Shown here piece by piece: positions 62,491 through 64,000 of a stretch of DNA of 64,000 nt. How positions within the stretch are numbered: the stretch's first letter is position 1; each line of letters begins with the position of its first letter. The stretch is from Hydractinia symbiolongicarpus. Its lineage: Eukaryota; Cnidaria; Hydrozoa; Anthoathecata; Hydractiniidae. The notes under the pieces were generated by a model that saw only the letters and a program-made list of their open reading frames with translations, did not search any database and was not told where the DNA came from. The stretch lies in the NCBI RefSeq assembly GCF_029227915.1, contig NC_079885.1, positions 29,205,001 to 29,269,000 of the forward strand, given 5' to 3'. Both the position numbers and the translations under genes were made by a program.

Positions 62491-64000
62491 TTTCACCACT
62501 ACAACGCATGAGACTTGTAGTTTTCAAAAATGTTTTCATTTTTGATGAGAGGCTGAATAAAAAAAAGTTTAATCCCGGGCAAACGAAAACCGCCATTTCC
62601 CGTACACCCCGGACTCGGCCCGTATAGTCAAAAGTATAAAAAGAAAGTACCCAGGGAGTAAACTCATTTTCCGAACGATTTTTTAAATTATTTTTTCACC
62701 ACTACAACGCATGAGACTTGTGGTTTTTAAAAATGTTTTCATTTTCGATGAGACGCTGAATAAAAGAAGTCTAATCGCCGGCAAGCGAAAACCCGCCATT
62801 TCCCGTAAACCCCGGACTCGGCCCGTATAGTCGAATGTATACAAAGAAACAACCCAGGGAGTAAACTCAATTTCCAAACGATTTTTTAAATTATTTTTCC
62901 ACCACTACAACGCATGAGACTTGTAGTTTTTAAAAATGTTTTCATTTTTGATGAGACGCTGAATAAAAGAATTTTAATCGCCGGCAAACGAAAACACGCC
63001 ATTTCCCGTAAACCCCGGACTCGGCCCGTATAGTCAAAAGTATACAAAGAAAGTACCCAGGCAGTACACTCATTTTCCGAACGATTTTTTAAATTATTTT
63101 TTCACCACTACAACGCATGAGACTTGTAGTTTTCAAAAATGTTTTCATTTTTGATGAGAGGCTGAATAAAAGAAGTTTAATCGCCGGCAAACGAAAACCG
63201 CCATTTCCCGTAAACCCCGGACTCGGCCCGTATAATCAAAAGTATACAAAGAAAGTACCCAGGGAGTAAACTCATTTTCCGAACGATTTTTTAAATTATT
63301 TTTTCACCACTACAACGCATGAGACTTGTGGTTTGTAAAAATGTTTTCATTTTTGATGAGACGCTGAATAAAAGAAGTTTAATTGCCGGCAAGCGAAAGC
63401 CCGCGATTTCCCGTAAATCCCGGACTCGGCGCGTATAGTCAAAAGTATACAAAGAAAGTACCCAGGGAGTAAACTCATTTCCCGAACGATTATTTAAATT
63501 ATTTTTTCACCACTAAAACGCATGAGACTTGCAGTTTTCAGAAATGTTTTCATTTTTGATGAGACGCTTAATGAAAGTGGTTTAATCGCCGACAAACGAA
63601 AACCCGCCATTTCCCGTAAACCCCGGACTCGGCCCGTATAGTCAAAAGTATACAAAGAAAGTATCCAGGGAGTAAACTCATTTTCCGAACGATTTTTTAA
63701 ATTATTTTTTCACCACTACAACGCATGAGGCTTGTGGTTTTTAAAAATGTTTTCATTTTTGATGAGACGCTGAATAAAAGAAGTTTAATCGCCGGCAAAC
63801 GAAAACCCGCGATTTCCCGTAAATCCCGGGCTTGACCCGTATAGTCGAATGTATACAAAGAAAAAACCCAGGGAGTAAACTCATTTTCCAAACGATTTTT
63901 TAAATTATTTTTCCACCACTACAACGCATGAGACTTGTAGTTTTTAAAAATGTTTTCATTTTTGATGAGACGCTGAATAAAAGAAGTTTAATTGCCGGCA
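62491..64000 (+). repeat. 10-monomer HOR, copy 3 (cut by the window end)
   Basis: Follows copy 2 at an offset of 2030 bp to the last base, which lies inside a monomer (just after ATTGCCGGCA). About 1.5 kb of the unit is inside the window, so the HOR continues to the right. Confidence 0.87.

Larger units (their letters stand above)
1..64000 (+). repeat. Satellite DNA array, ~203-bp monomer, head-to-tail
   Basis: The same unit of about 203 bp recurs from the first to the last base with no interruption. Landmarks such as GCCGGCAAACGAAAAC, GACTTGTAGTTTT, GTATACAAAG and ATTTCCCGTAAA return every 202-204 bp, except in one 113-bp truncated variant. All monomers I inspected lie in the same orientation; I saw no inverted unit, no transposon insertion and no unique sequence. 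Monomers differ at a limited set of positions: GGGCTTGG or GGACTCGG; GTCGAATG or GTCAAAAG; ACCCAGGG, CCCTGTGAG or AAAAAACCC; TTCCCGAACG, TTCCAGAACG or TTCCAAACG; CTAAAACG or CTACAACG; CTGAATAAAAGAAG or CTTAATGAAAGTGG. These variants arrange into local higher-order repeats. Known biology: nucleosome-scale tandem monomers in HORs are typical of eukaryotic centromeric or pericentromeric satellites. The assignment to a centromere is inference, and the species and satellite family are not recognised. Confidence 0.97.

Noticed and set aside
281-63891. Scores of ORFs of about 60-117 codons on both strands with near-identical products
   Set aside because: They are the satellite read in frame: each spans about one monomer (or slightly more) and stops in the next because 203 is not a multiple of 3. 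Plus-strand ones start at TTG in GCTTGGCCC and end at the TAG of CCCGTATAG. There is no promoter or ribosome-binding context, no codon bias and no recognisable domain, and variation is no lower at third positions as far as I can see.
1-64000. CRISPR array
   Set aside because: The full 203 bp is repeated with small variations. There are no short identical repeats separated by unique spacers, no leader and no cas genes.
1-64000. Telomeric repeats, rDNA, tRNA or SINE-like promoters, LTRs or transposase remnants
   Set aside because: I found no runs of TTAGGG or TTTAGGG type, no pol III A/B box pair, no rRNA-like sequence, and no long ORF or terminal repeats interrupting the array.

Overview
The whole 64 kb window is one uninterrupted head-to-tail satellite DNA array. 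The monomer is about 203 bp, so roughly 315 monomers fit in the window, all in the same orientation. I found no unique flanking DNA, no gene, no transposable element and no RNA gene. The window starts and ends inside the array. A 203-bp period is not a multiple of 3, so the reading frame shifts at every monomer. This explains why only very similar ORFs of about 60-117 codons appear on both strands; I treat none of them as genes. A long array of roughly nucleosome-length monomers in local higher-order repeats (HORs) points to eukaryotic constitutive heterochromatin, such as a centromere, pericentromere or other satellite block. I do not recognise the satellite family and cannot name the organism. 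By hand count a consensus-like monomer is about 38% GC with about 12 CpGs.

Monomer anatomy, in + strand order: (i) a CCCG-rich box, with four CCCG motifs spaced 10, 9 and 11 bp apart; (ii) a GTATAC segment and an AAAG/ACCCAGGG segment; (iii) a TTCCCGAACG element running into an A/T tract around TTTTTTAAATTATTTTTT; (iv) CACCACTA(A/C)AACGCATGAG; (v) GACTTGTAGTTTT followed by a perfect 9-bp dyad with a TTTT loop; (vi) GATGAGACGCTGAATAAAAG or GATGAGACGCTTAATGAAAG; (vii) a strongly conserved TTTAATCGCCGGCAAACG, leading back to the CCCG box.

Layout. 1-25 kb is a left domain dominated by GGGCTTGG and CACTAAAACG monomers. It is built by reshuffling a few multi-monomer modules: a 608-bp 3-mer, a 2841-bp 14-mer, a 1015-bp 5-mer, a 1623-bp 8-mer, and a 1532-bp HOR carrying a 113-bp truncated monomer, with a displaced copy at 20.8-22.7 kb. 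About 24.9-26 kb is a transition to GGACTCGG, CACTACAACG and CGCCATTT monomers, which dominate the rest. 28.0-39.6 kb holds three copies of a large HOR (about 17, 23 and 17 monomers), in which the middle copy is longer by an internal 6-mer duplication. 39.6-48.2 kb holds a related HOR whose successive copies have 6, 7, 8 and 8 monomers. 48.2-50.1 kb is a 5-mer pair. 52.9-57.0 kb is an apparently identical 10-mer pair (2027 bp each). 57.5-64 kb is a 10-mer HOR of about 2030 bp that runs off the window.

Nothing here encodes a protein system. The interesting content is array evolution (nested, shifting HORs, chimeric junctions, a microhomology deletion that was then amplified) and the conserved non-coding architecture of the monomer (dyad plus helically phased CCCG box). 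All comparisons were made by eye from the sequence. Block boundaries are approximate, because adjacent monomers are so similar that crossover points usually cannot be placed exactly.
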